Positions 17,823 to 27,240 of a DNA stretch of 61,426 nt are shown in pieces. Source of the stretch: Nitrospirae bacterium GWB2_47_37 (GTDB lineage: Bacteria; Nitrospirota; Thermodesulfovibrionia; Thermodesulfovibrionales; Dissulfurispiraceae); assembly GCA_001803635.1 (NCBI GenBank), contig MHDU01000055.1:1-61426 (forward strand). Direction: 5' to 3'. Within the stretch, counting starts at the first letter, position 1. Every line of letters begins with the position of its first letter. The notes under the pieces were generated by a model that saw only the letters and a list, made by a program, of their open reading frames with translations, searched no databases and was not told where the DNA came from. The translations under genes and the position numbers were made by a program.

Positions 17823-19518
17823 TAGCTTCTCCTATCGGTAATTTGATCCTGAATGCGCTTCCCCTGCCCTTTTCGCTTTCCACAAATATCTCTCCTCCAT
17901 GGTTCCGGACTATGCCGTAACTTATTGCAAGACCCAGACCAGTTCCTTCTCCAACTGCTTTTGTTGTGAAAAAAGGGTCAAATATCCTGTCCTTTATATC
18001 TTCATCCATGCCGCAGCCTGTATCCGTGATAACAACCTCAGCCGTATCGCCGGCCGCTAACGTCTCGATCTTTATACTGCCGGAACCCTTGATCGACTGG
18101 GCTGCATTCAGGAGAATATTATTCAGCACCTGACTTATTTGCAAAGGGTCTGCGGACAGAGCGGCGGGGTTGACGCAGAGTCTTTTTGTTATCTCTATAT
18201 TATCCGAACGGATTTGGTGTTTTACGGTATTTATCGCATCGTCGATAAGGGCGCCGAGGGAAACCGGCTCCTTGCGGGGCGGCGACTGCCTCGAATAAGA
18301 AAGCAGGTCTTTTGTTATCCTCGCGCACCTGTCCGCGTTCTTTATGATCGTCTCGATATCCTCCCGCGCGTCATTATCGACGTAGTTCTTCCCCATTAAT
18401 TTCGCGATGCCTATCACATTGCCGATGGGATTGTTTATTTCATGCGCTATGCCGGCTGCGAATTTTCCGACTGCGGCGAGCCTTTCGGCCTGACGAAGCC
18501 TTTCTTCCATGCTTCGCAGGTTCTCGAGATTATGAGCCATTTTATTGAAACTCTCCGCAAGCCCTCCCATCTCATCTCCGGATGCAATATTAATTCTATA
18601 TCCGAACTCTCCCATGCCTATCCGTTCCGCGCCCTCCTTCAACATAACAATAGGGCGCGTCAATTTTTTCATCGTTATAAACAGTACGAAAATGGAAACG
18701 GCCGCGATAGCCGATATAAGGGCAAAAATAGTCAGATGGACTTTGGCGAGAATCATCGGCAGCCGGTCTTCCTGTAAAATCAACACATTGCCTATGCCGT
18801 TGCCCGACACATCGTTCAGCGGAAACCTCATTATAAGGTGTTTCTCCTGATCCAACGAAGCCTTATCGCGGTAGGTCGAGGATACAACGCTGTTTTTATT
18901 GTCGGTGATGATTATATCCGTACTGCTCAACTCCTTTATTTTTGAAAGAAGCCTGTTGTCGAGCAATATTCCGGCGGTGATAGTGCCGATGAGCTGGCTT
19001 TCATTGTAGTAAACCGGAGCGGATGCCCTTATAATAAAACCTTTTTCGGCAAGTTCGATGCCGGATGCAACTCTGCCCCGAAGCGCGTTTTTTATAAGCA
19101 TATCGGATGACCTGTCGCTGTCGTATCTGTCCGGGTTTTCCGCTACCGCGATTACGCGCCCGCGCCTGTCCCCGACTTCCACGGAGTCGATGCCGAATGA
19201 TTTATAGAGACGCGTAACGGCCCTCAACGGATGTTCCCGTTCGCCCGCAAGCTCCGTGTGATAAAAAAGAGTATCCTTTATTTCCCTGTCATTACTGAAA
19301 AGCCCGGCGTAGCCTGTAACCTTTCCCTGATAATCGTCGAAAAGATTTAATACAAGATTTTTCACGCTTGTAAGACGGCCCTGCTGTTGTTTGGAAAGGG
19401 CATCCTTCAGCATGTAGGAAACAACCGGCAGTATTGTGACAATAACGAGGACTACCGTCAGAACGATAATCGAGGTTATTTTATGGCGGATAGAAAGCCT
19501 TTTCCAGATATTTCTCAT
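17815..19518 (-). CDS. Membrane sensor histidine kinase with periplasmic domain and HAMP
   Basis: A 567-residue kinase. One transmembrane helix (~15-37), a periplasmic domain of about 220 residues of single-Cache-like appearance, and a second helix (~258-280) are followed by HAMP ([20 protein letters not shown]), HisKA with the phospho-acceptor in [14 protein letters not shown], and HATPase_c with [17 protein letters not shown] and GTGLGL. The gene overlaps the upstream binding-protein gene by 4 bases and the response-regulator gene by 8, so the three form one operon. The binding protein probably presents the ligand to the periplasmic domain. Confidence 0.93.
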   Translation of the reverse strand: MRNIWKRLSIRHKITSIIVLTVVLVIVTILPVVSYMLKDALSKQQQGRLTSVKNLVLNLFDDYQGKVTGYAGLFSNDREIKDTLFYHTELAGEREHPLRAVTRLYKSFGIDSVEVGDRRGRVIAVAENPDRYDSDRSSDMLIKNALRGRVASGIELAEKGFIIRASAPVYYNESQLIGTITAGILLDNRLLSKIKELSSTDIIITDNKNSVVSSTYRDKASLDQEKHLIMRFPLNDVSGNGIGNVLILQEDRLPMILAKVHLTIFALISAIAAVSIFVLFITMKKLTRPIVMLKEGAERIGMGEFGYRINIASGDEMGGLAESFNKMAHNLENLRSMEERLRQAERLAAVGKFAAGIAHEINNPIGNVIGIAKLMGKNYVDNDAREDIETIIKNADRCARITKDLLSYSRQSPPRKEPVSLGALIDDAINTVKHQIRSDNIEITKRLCVNPAALSADPLQISQVLNNILLNAAQSIKGSGSIKIETLAAGDTAEVVITDTGCGMDEDIKDRIFDPFFTTKAVGEGTGLGLAISYGIVRNHGGEIFVESEKGRGSAFRIKLPIGEANG

Positions 19519-20312
19519 TTTACACGCGCTAACCTCTTTCCGATTATCGACTGTCCTTCTTCGCTCAAGACAAACTCAATAAACTTTTTTGTCCGGCCTG
19601 CGGGCGTTCCCTTTGTAATAATGTAAAAATCGCCTGTAATCGGATACAGCCCTTTTTCGGTATTCATAGGCGTAGGCGAAACGCCGTCCACATCGATGAT
19701 CTTTACCTTCGCCTTTTCGGCAAGCACTCTGCTTACAACCCCTATGGCGGATGGAAATTTTTCGACATATTCGATAACATCCTTATCCGTCTTGACTATA
19801 ATCGCCTTTTTCGCAACCGGACCGGCGATCCCGAGCGCCTTTCTGACCGGCTCATCCATATCCCTGCAGTGGTCTCTGAAAACCAAGGCAACGGGCTTAT
19901 GGATTCCGCCTACCTGTTTCCAGTCGGTAATCGTTCCGCTATGGATATCCGATACCTGCCGCAGGGTAAGATTTTTTATGCTGTTTTTCGGATTGACTAT
20001 AACCGCTTTGATGTCTACGGCAACCCTGTGCGCTATCATGCCGTATTTTTCAGCCGCCTCACGGGGCAGCGGGCAGCACAAACCGCCCATCTCATATCTG
20101 TCTTTAGCGACAACCGCAATCCCGTCGGCGCAGCCGCCGCCCTTGACGACAACGTTTATTCCATACTTTTTTTCAAACGCCTTTGCTGCATCCTCCAGCG
20201 CACCGTGCGTAAGGATATGCGTTCCCTGATAGCCGAAATCTGCGGCATATAACAAAGAGGCGGACATAATTAAATATATAAGCAAACATTTCATTTTTTT
20301 ATTATAATACAT
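19515..20312 (-). CDS. Periplasmic PstS-like substrate-binding protein, probable sensor accessory
   Basis: Up to 265 residues; the ATG at 20294 (residue 7) gives a cleaner signal peptide (MKCLLIYLIMSASLLYA). The fold type is the phosphate/molybdate-binding-like periplasmic protein family (FGYQGTHILTHGALEDAAKAFEKKYG..., later SGTITDWKQVGG and a C-terminal EEGQSIIGKRL). Several cysteines sit where ligand contacts are expected (KGGGCADG, GGLCCPLP, RDHCRD), which is unusual for a phosphate binder and hints at a thiophilic metal or a redox function. There is no ABC permease partner; it instead leads a two-component operon, so it probably senses and does not transport. Confidence 0.75.
   Translation of the reverse strand: MYYNKKMKCLLIYLIMSASLLYAADFGYQGTHILTHGALEDAAKAFEKKYGINVVVKGGGCADGIAVVAKDRYEMGGLCCPLPREAAEKYGMIAHRVAVDIKAVIVNPKNSIKNLTLRQVSDIHSGTITDWKQVGGIHKPVALVFRDHCRDMDEPVRKALGIAGPVAKKAIIVKTDKDVIEYVEKFPSAIGVVSRVLAEKAKVKIIDVDGVSPTPMNTEKGLYPITGDFYIITKGTPAGRTKKFIEFVLSEEGQSIIGKRLARVK
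20301..20308. promoter_or_regulatory. Symmetrical -10-like element between divergent genes
   Basis: ATTATAAT reads TATAAT on both strands in the 23-42 bases that separate the divergent PstS-like gene and pssA. No convincing -35 box was found for either direction, so this is only a candidate shared promoter. Confidence 0.3.
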
Positions 20313-20335
20313 CAGGGAGTGCGGATAATTAAACT

Positions 20336-21118
20336 ATGGCCTTAAAACATTCCAGACACAAGAGAGAAGGGGAAAAGCCGAAGAAGGGGGTATATCTCCT
20401 GCCGAATACCATAACCCTCTGCGGCATGTTCGCGGGCTTTTACGCGATCATCTCCGCGATAAACGGCAATTTCATCCATGCGGCATGGGCGATAATAATT
20501 GCGAACGTCTTTGACGGGCTCGACGGATGGATAGCGCGTTTGACGAACACCGCAACGAAATTCGGAATAGAACTCGACTCCCTCTCGGACCTTGTCGCAT
20601 TCGGGGTCGCGCCGTCCGTAATGATGTACAAATGGACGCTCGCACCGTTCGGCAGGGTCGGATGGGCTGCGGCGTTTCTCTTTGTAGCGTGCGGAGCATT
20701 AAGGCTTGCCCGGTTCAATATACAGACAGGAACGCCCGGATCAAAGGCATTTAAAGGCATGCCCATACCTGCTGCCGCGACCATATTGGCGTCAATCGTC
20801 ATTTTCTATTATGAACTCTGGAAAGGGATTCCGGAAAAAAATGTATTCTTTCCTGTCATCACGATACTGCTTTCTCTGTTGATGGTGAGCACGCTCCGCT
20901 ATCACGGGCTCAAAGAAATAGATTTCAGGGAGAGAAAGCCTTTCTGGGTTCTCATAGTATTTGTCATGATCATTTTCGTCATGTTTGTGCATCCGTCTAC
21001 GGCAATATTCGTTTTTGCAATGGCATACCTCCTGTGGGGTATAATTGAAAATGTCGTTCTTCTCTTAAAGAGGGGCAGGACAAGGCACGGTGTAGAAACC
21101 GGAGGAAGCGCAGAATAA
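20336..21118 (+). CDS. pssA: CDP-diacylglycerol-serine O-phosphatidyltransferase
   Basis: A 260-residue integral membrane enzyme of type II (Bacillus-like) PssA. It makes phosphatidylserine from CDP-diacylglycerol and serine; Psd (7795) then makes phosphatidylethanolamine. The CDP-alcohol phosphotransferase signature is complete: Asp63-Gly64, Ala67-Arg68, Gly77, Asp81 and Asp85. About seven transmembrane helices are predicted. leuA starts two bases after its stop, so both are cotranscribed. Confidence 0.92.
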   Translation: MALKHSRHKREGEKPKKGVYLLPNTITLCGMFAGFYAIISAINGNFIHAAWAIIIANVFDGLDGWIARLTNTATKFGIELDSLSDLVAFGVAPSVMMYKWTLAPFGRVGWAAAFLFVACGALRLARFNIQTGTPGSKAFKGMPIPAAATILASIVIFYYELWKGIPEKNVFFPVITILLSLLMVSTLRYHGLKEIDFRERKPFWVLIVFVMIIFVMFVHPSTAIFVFAMAYLLWGIIENVVLLLKRGRTRHGVETGGSAE

Positions 21119-21119
21119 A

Positions 21120-22622
21120 ATGAGGATTATAAAAATATTCGACACGACATTACGGGACGGCGAGCAGTCGCCCGGCGCGTCCATGAACGTGGATGAAAAG
21201 ATACAGGTCGCGAGACAGCTCATAAAATTAGGAGTTGATATTATCGAAGCCGGATTTCCGTTCGCGTCTCCCGGAGATTTCGATGCGGTCAAACGCATCG
21301 CCGATGAAGTAAAAGGAGCCGTCATTGCGGGCCTTGCGCGCGCAAAGGAAGACGATATAAAGAGCGCGTACGAGGCGCTTAAAGACGCGCCGATGAAGCG
21401 CATACATACCTTTCACTCCACTTCGGACATACACCTGAAATACCAGTTCAGGGTCAGCCGCGAAGAGGCTTTGAAGAGATCCGTCGAAATGGTCAAACTG
21501 GCGCGCAGCCTTGTCGAGGATGTGGAATTCTCGCCTATGGACGCGACAAGGACGGAAATCCCTTATCTGCTTGAGGTTGTTGAAGCGGTCATTGAAGCAG
21601 GCGCGTCAACGGTCAATATTCCGGATACTGTGGGATACACCACGCCGGTAGAGTTCGGAAATATGATAAAAACCATCAAAGAAAGAATCGGAGATAAAGC
21701 GGTAATCTCTGTGCACTGCCATAATGACCTCGGCCTTGCCGTCGCGAACTCCCTTGCGGCAATCATAAACGGAGCGGGACAGGTTGAGTGCACCATAAAC
21801 GGCATAGGCGAGAGGGCCGGAAACTGCTCCATGGAAGAAATTGTCATGGGTTTAAAGACGCGCAAGGATTTTTATAATGCCGATACCAATATAAATACAA
21901 AAGAGATCATCCGCACGAGCAGGCTTATAACCAGAATAACGGGCATGGCGGTACAGCCTAATAAGGCGATAGTCGGAGCCAACGCGTTCGCGCATGAGTC
22001 AGGCATTCATCAGGACGGTCTGCTTAAAGAAAAAATGACCTATGAGATAATGCGCCCCGAAGACATCGGCCTCCAAAAGACAGAGTTTGTGCTCGGCAAA
22101 CATTCGGGAAGGCACGCATTTAAAGACCGGCTTCAGAAACTGGGCTATGAACTCAACGCAGAGGAGATCGATACTGCCTTTAAAAAGTTCAAACACCTTG
22201 CGGACCAGAAAAAAGACATCTTCAACGAGGATTTAGAGACGTTGATTTCCGAAGAGGTATCGAAAATCCCGCAGACATACAGCCTCGTTGACCTCTCCAT
22301 ATCGAGCGGCGTGAGCGTAAGACCGACAGCGGCCTTGAAACTAAGGGTTAATGACGATGTTATAGAGAAGATGGAACACGGCGACGGCCCTGTTGACGCG
22401 GTGTACAAGGCCATTGCGTCCATCACTAAAACAAAGAGCATTCTTCAGAAGTTCGAGGTAAAGAGCGTAACCGGCGGAATGGACGCGCTCGGAGAAGTCA
22501 CGGTTTCGATCGAAGAAGACGGCAAAACCGTAAGAGGACACGGCGCGGATACGGACATCATTGTCGCGGCCGCAAAGGCGTATATAAACGCCTTAAACAA
22601 ACTCGCAGTTAGAAAGAAATAA
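21120..22622 (+). CDS. leuA: 2-isopropylmalate synthase
   Basis: A 500-residue LeuA that condenses acetyl-CoA with 2-oxoisovalerate, the committed step of leucine synthesis. The N-terminal TIM barrel begins with FDTTLRDGEQSPG (residues 7-19) and has the VHCHNDLGLAVAN metal-binding segment. The NGIGERAGN motif and a C-terminal LeuA dimer/allosteric domain (from about residue 370, with GGMDALGEVTVSIEEDG) are present, so feedback inhibition by leucine is expected. The length agrees with the bacterial family. The related citramalate synthase is less likely because of the presence of ilvC and leuC nearby. Confidence 0.93.
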   Translation: MRIIKIFDTTLRDGEQSPGASMNVDEKIQVARQLIKLGVDIIEAGFPFASPGDFDAVKRIADEVKGAVIAGLARAKEDDIKSAYEALKDAPMKRIHTFHSTSDIHLKYQFRVSREEALKRSVEMVKLARSLVEDVEFSPMDATRTEIPYLLEVVEAVIEAGASTVNIPDTVGYTTPVEFGNMIKTIKERIGDKAVISVHCHNDLGLAVANSLAAIINGAGQVECTINGIGERAGNCSMEEIVMGLKTRKDFYNADTNINTKEIIRTSRLITRITGMAVQPNKAIVGANAFAHESGIHQDGLLKEKMTYEIMRPEDIGLQKTEFVLGKHSGRHAFKDRLQKLGYELNAEEIDTAFKKFKHLADQKKDIFNEDLETLISEEVSKIPQTYSLVDLSISSGVSVRPTAALKLRVNDDVIEKMEHGDGPVDAVYKAIASITKTKSILQKFEVKSVTGGMDALGEVTVSIEEDGKTVRGHGADTDIIVAAAKAYINALNKLAVRKK

Positions 22623-22645
22623 TAATTCAATTATTCGCTATCCGG

Positions 22646-22858
22646 TCAATTTCTCTTTTTGCGTTTACTTTTTATTTCAGACACAATATCTTGAACGCTC
22701 AATCCTTTCAACAATCTCTCTCTCTCTTTAGTATAGTCGCCGGTTCCTCCTTCAAATTGCTGAAGAAAACGAACCATGCCCAAAGGGCCTAATGCCTTCG
22801 CTATCGCCTCCAGACCAGCCTTCCTTAAAACTGTCGGACTCATTGTTTGTGTGCTCAT
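22646..22858 (-). CDS. Probable antitoxin partner of the PIN-domain toxin
   Basis: A 70-residue, charged protein ([36 protein letters not shown]...). Its start overlaps the stop of the PIN-domain gene by 4 bases (ATGA). Small genes of this type are often found next to PIN-domain genes that begin [15 protein letters not shown], and they are taken as antitoxins. No DNA-binding fold is evident by eye. Confidence 0.6.
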   Translation of the reverse strand: MSTQTMSPTVLRKAGLEAIAKALGPLGMVRFLQQFEGGTGDYTKERERLLKGLSVQDIVSEIKSKRKKRN

Positions 22859-23304
22859 CTAATTACCTCCGCAACCCATTCAAGAGGGTTTTTCACTTCT
22901 ATTTTTAGACTGCTGAGTTGGACCGCCTTGCTTAACAGCCCGTCATCTGTTGTCAGCAAAACATCTGCATCGCCTTTTTCAGCGCAAGCAATATGCAACG
23001 CGTCAAATGCCTTAAATCCTAATCTTGTAAGTTCTAAAGCCCTTATTTCAATATATCTGTCAATTGCGACATATGACTGATGCATTGATGCAAGAATGCT
23101 GACCTTAAGTTTTTTCTCACTATCAGGGATTCTGGATATTTCCACATCCATTATCTCGCTGCCGATCACAGTCCAATTAAGATTCCGGCTGTAATTTAAT
23201 ACTGATAGAATTGCCTCCGATTCAAGATGTATCCTATCCTGCGTTTGATCGTCAAATGGGCGATTTAAGCAGCAGACATCAAGATAAATCCTTAGTTTTT
23301 TCAT
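22855..23304 (-). CDS. PIN-domain ribonuclease, probable toxin
   Basis: A 149-residue PIN-domain protein. Acidic residues expected in the Mg2+ site are visible: Asp9 in IYLDVCC, a Glu in the HLESEA helix, and the Asp residues of [30 protein letters not shown] toxins cleave RNA. Toxin-first order with a short antitoxin downstream is seen. The ATG at 23304 follows an A/T-rich stretch without a strong ribosome site. Confidence 0.8.
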
Positions 23305-23341
23305 ATTGTGAATTATAACAGATAATTTTGGAAAAAAAATA

Positions 23342-23369
23342 TTTCAAACTCAAGCTGAAAACTGAAACG
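23342..23369. repeat. Degenerate heptanucleotide array (intergenic)
   Basis: Four 7-base units of the form TYRAARC (for example TGAAAAC, TGAAACG) lie between the PIN gene and the pilin-like gene. This is similar in style to the arrays inside the dcw genes, but weaker. Confidence 0.4.
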
Positions 23370-23384
23370 CCGCGGAGGCAACGT

Positions 23385-23465
23385 CCAAAAACCCCTCGGC
23401 TGGAGCACCCTTGCAGGGCGCTACGGGAGTTATTAAGCGGAGCAGGCTGCAAGCTTGCCTGCCGC
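23385..23465. other. Hairpin-rich intergenic region after the pilin-like gene
   Basis: Two inverted repeats can be seen: AGCACCCTTGCAGGGCGCT and a longer GCGGAGCAGGC...GCCTGCCGC. They follow the stop of the minus-strand pilin-like gene. Transcription termination or REP-like repeats are both possible; no long T-run accompanies the larger hairpin. Confidence 0.4.
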
Positions 23466-23494
23466 CTCTCCCCCAAGTTTACTCTCACTGCTTC

Positions 23495-25590
23495 TTATTC
23501 ATCAACGAGCGTCCATGTATCCGTATCCGTATCGTTTATCGCAACAGCACAGTTTTTGTTTCCATCCGCGCTTATTACATACGCATCTGCAGTTATACTG
23601 CCGCCACTGCTATAGGCAATCGAATCAATGTTTTGATTGTGGGTCGTACAACTGCTGTTCTGCCACAAGGTAACTGCTGTTGTATCTGACTGGTTCACGC
23701 TGAATGTCCTATTCGTTCTTACCCTCGTGCATGTTGTTCCGTATTGCCCGCCTTTTACATAAATACTGCTGCCGCTCGGATCATTTCTGACAGTCACAGA
23801 TGAACAATAATCCTGCGATGTTGTATAGACAGTTGTAGAGCAAAGGCCGGTGCCATTTGTATTAGTTGCCGAAAGCTGAAATGTTGTATTGCTATTTATG
23901 TTTCCCGTGTTACAGTTGCCTCCGTAAGAATTTGAAAAACTCGTACATGCCCCGCTTGTAGGGCTGAATGTTGCAGTCGCAGGGCCATTATTTATAGTCC
24001 ATATAAGAGATGTAGGGTTGCCGGTCGTAATAGGATTTGGGCTCGCCTCAAGTGTGCATGAGGGAGCAGGCCCCGGAGGCGTACCGACAGTGACGGTTGC
24101 AGAACAATTACTGCTTCCCTGTGCATTGGTAACGGTAAGGGTAAATGTTGTGGTAGCGCTAATTGTTCCGGTTGTGCAGCTTCCGCCGCTTGAACTCGAA
24201 AAGTTTGAGCATGTCCCACCCGGCGCAGGCGACCATGTCCCGTTGGCTGGTCCATTATTTATTGACCATGAAAAGACAGTCGTTCCGGCTGTCTGCATTG
24301 AACTCGGATTTGCAGAAAGGGAACAGGTCGGCGTCCCCGCAGCGGCAGCAGCATTAACAGTTATCGAGAATCCCTTTGATACCGTGGATCCTGTGCAGCC
24401 ATCCGACAATGTTGCCGTAAAACTATAGGTACCGGCGGTGGTAGGATTATTTACACTCAGAACGCCGGTAGAAGTAGTTACCGATAACCAAGCGGGATTG
24501 CCTGAAAGACTCCATGAGTATGAAGTGTTGCAATTACCTGTGCCTGTACATTTTCCTCCTGTGCCGTCTAAATCAGCAAAATTGGCATTAACTGTTCCAA
24601 CTGTAGTTGATGGAAGTTCTGTATTGGTAATTTTCAACGGCTTAGGTCTTACAGAAATTGTAAACGGATCGGTAGATGTACAATTGTTTGTACCTATACA
24701 TGAACCGTTTCCTGAATCTGTAACCTTCAACTCCCCCACAGGTATGCTGATTGTCTCGGTACAGCTCGCAAGTTCTCCTGTGCTTGATGAACTATTGTAG
24801 TTAAGCGTGCCTGATATTAGTCCTGACGTGCTAAGAGACAACCCTTTGCTGGTCAATTCTGTAGGGGCAGAGCCGTCCCCCCATGTATAAGGCGGTGCGC
24901 CTCCGACCGCCTGTATCGAATAAGAATAAAACGAGTCCTCCTCTCCCTGGTCAAGAGCATTTGGAGAGATTATTCTCAACTGTTGCGGACACTCTCTTAA
25001 TGATCGTATCTCATCCAGTGAAACATATTGCACGATATCATCATACTCATAAGTAGCGCTGCCATCTGTATAACTTGTCGCCTGTTCTCTTATCCAAAAA
25101 CAAGTGCCGGAAGGGCATGCCGGGCCGCCGGTTGGCTGGGTGATAGTGCCTGTACCGTTAGCATCCTCCCCTTTACTGTATACAATAAATGCAATATTGG
25201 ATTTAGTGTTTGCCGCAGTGCAGGCTGCGTTTGTGCATTCAAATACCGTCATTGTTGTTGTATTGACTGAACAGGCGTTCTCTGTTGATGGAGTTCCATC
25301 TATTTCAACTGCAGTAGAATATTGTATATCTCTTGTCCATGAATCCAATTTTCTGGCGCCCGCCGCCTCAAGGGTTGCCGGTAAATAGCCATTCTTTACC
25401 GCATATCCTAATACCGCTTCTTTCGCCTGTTTGACCGCTTCTCTCGATTCGATTATTTTCGCCCTTTTAGTCAATGTACCGAATAAGGTCAGCCCCATCG
25501 TGAGCAGGAGCCCCACGATAATCAGCACCATCGCTATTTCGATGAGGGTAAAGCCTTTTGCGTCAATTTTTAACATTCCTTTCCCGCTTT

Positions 25591-25594
<4 letters not shown>
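23495..25594 (-). CDS. Very large type IV pilin-like protein with Ig-like repeats
   Basis: 699 residues (ATG at 25576 is an alternative start). The N-terminus is a classic class III signal: KGFTLIEIAMVLIIVGLLLTMGL, cleaved by prepilin peptidase after Gly, with Glu5 conserved. After a pilin-like alpha helix and head (to ~residue 190) comes a long Ser/Thr/Gly-rich, Cys-rich region with putative-Ig-like modules (GAPPYTWGDGSAPTELTSKGLSLSTSGLISG, and repeated GTPTCSLSANPSSMQTAGTTVFSWSINNGPA / PSCTLEASPNPITTGNPTSLIWTINNGPA). It is far longer than a normal pilin (150-200 residues), so a tip-located adhesin or minor pilin is likely. It overlaps by 4 bases the upstream phase-variable membrane-protein gene. 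Confidence 0.75.
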
Positions 25595-26058
<464 letters not shown>

Positions 26059-26205
26059 AAAAACTATAGCTTTTATAGCATAAACCCCTTTACGGTTGCA
26101 AATTTTCTTGTCAATAAAGCACGGCCATGAACATAGCCATCCTAAAGTTTCAGCCTCAATCCTCCGATAAAAAGACAGCGGTTAATTTCCTCCGGGAGTT
26201 TTGTC

Positions 26206-27240
26206 ATGAAAATCGAAGGCTTTAATATCTCAATGTCCGGCAGTCATAATCTGATTGAAAAACATGAGAAAAATGAATCCCTGAGAATGTGGGTAGGGGA
26301 TGAACGGCCTGATTTCGAGGGAAGAAACCCGATACCGTCCGGCGATGTTGCCGAGATTTCCAAGGAAGCGAAAACCGCGCAATCTGCCGCGCAATCCGAA
26401 AACCCCGGAGATATTACCGATGGGCAGTTAACCTCCAGAGACAGGATCATGATAGCCATGATAGAGGCGTTGACAGGCAAAAAAATAAAAATTGTAACCC
26501 CTAAACTCCAAAAACCTGCCGAAGTTGAAACGCCTGACGGCAATGCGGCATCTCAAGGAGAACAAAGGGAGGGATGGGGCGTCGAATACGACTATCATGA
26601 ATCATACGTCGAAAAAGAAAAAATGTCTTTTGAGGCTGAAGGCATAATAAAAACGAGCGACGGAGCCGAGATAAAATTCATGGCCGCTATTTCTATGAGC
26701 AGGGAATTCATGCTCCAAAACAACATAAGCCTCAGATTGGGAGACGCTAAAAAAATAGATCCGCTGGTTATCAATTTCGACGGCCCTGCGGCGCAGTTGA
26801 CGGATACTAAGTTCAGTTTCGATCTCGATTCCGACGGAAAGAAAGACGGCATATCATTTCTTCGTTCCGGCAGCGGATTCCTCGTGCTCGATAAAAATTA
26901 TGACGGCGATATAAATAATGGAAGCGAGTTGTTCGGGCCGGAAAGCGGCAACGGCTTTACAGAGTTAGCCCGATACGATTCGGACGGCAATCGATGGATA
27001 GACGAATCCGATTTCATTTACGGCAGGCTTCGCATATGGGCAAAAGACTCAAAAGGAACCGACACGTTCTATTCGCTTAAAGATAAAAACATCGGCGCTA
27101 TATATCTCGGGAGCGCGTCCGCCGAATTCAGCATCAAGAATTCGCAAAACATTCTGCAAGGCGAGGCGCAAAGCGCGGGGATATATCTCAGGGAAAACGG
27201 AACCGCCGGCACAATCCAGCAGATCGATTTGACTATTTAA
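26206..27240 (+). CDS. EF-hand/RTX-like calcium-binding protein of unknown function
   Basis: A 344-residue protein without a signal peptide. The N-terminal 110 residues are polar; the C-terminal half contains three Asp-rich loops: DLDSDGKKDG, DKNYDGDINNGSELFGPESGNG and DSDGNRWIDESDF. This pattern is like the FrpC/RTX-associated domain with paired calcium loops (LVLDRNGDG...NGSELFGD). Calcium-dependent folding outside the cell is possible, for instance via type I secretion, but no C-terminal secretion signal or transporter genes are seen. The 3' end overlaps the end of the convergent dynamin-like gene by 8 bases. Confidence 0.65.
   Translation: MKIEGFNISMSGSHNLIEKHEKNESLRMWVGDERPDFEGRNPIPSGDVAEISKEAKTAQSAAQSENPGDITDGQLTSRDRIMIAMIEALTGKKIKIVTPKLQKPAEVETPDGNAASQGEQREGWGVEYDYHESYVEKEKMSFEAEGIIKTSDGAEIKFMAAISMSREFMLQNNISLRLGDAKKIDPLVINFDGPAAQLTDTKFSFDLDSDGKKDGISFLRSGSGFLVLDKNYDGDINNGSELFGPESGNGFTELARYDSDGNRWIDESDFIYGRLRIWAKDSKGTDTFYSLKDKNIGAIYLGSASAEFSIKNSQNILQGEAQSAGIYLRENGTAGTIQQIDLTI

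Noticed and set aside
20336-22622. leuA as citramalate synthase
   Set aside because: The C-terminal regulatory domain and substrate motifs are of the LeuA type, and ilvC and leuC are present in the same window.
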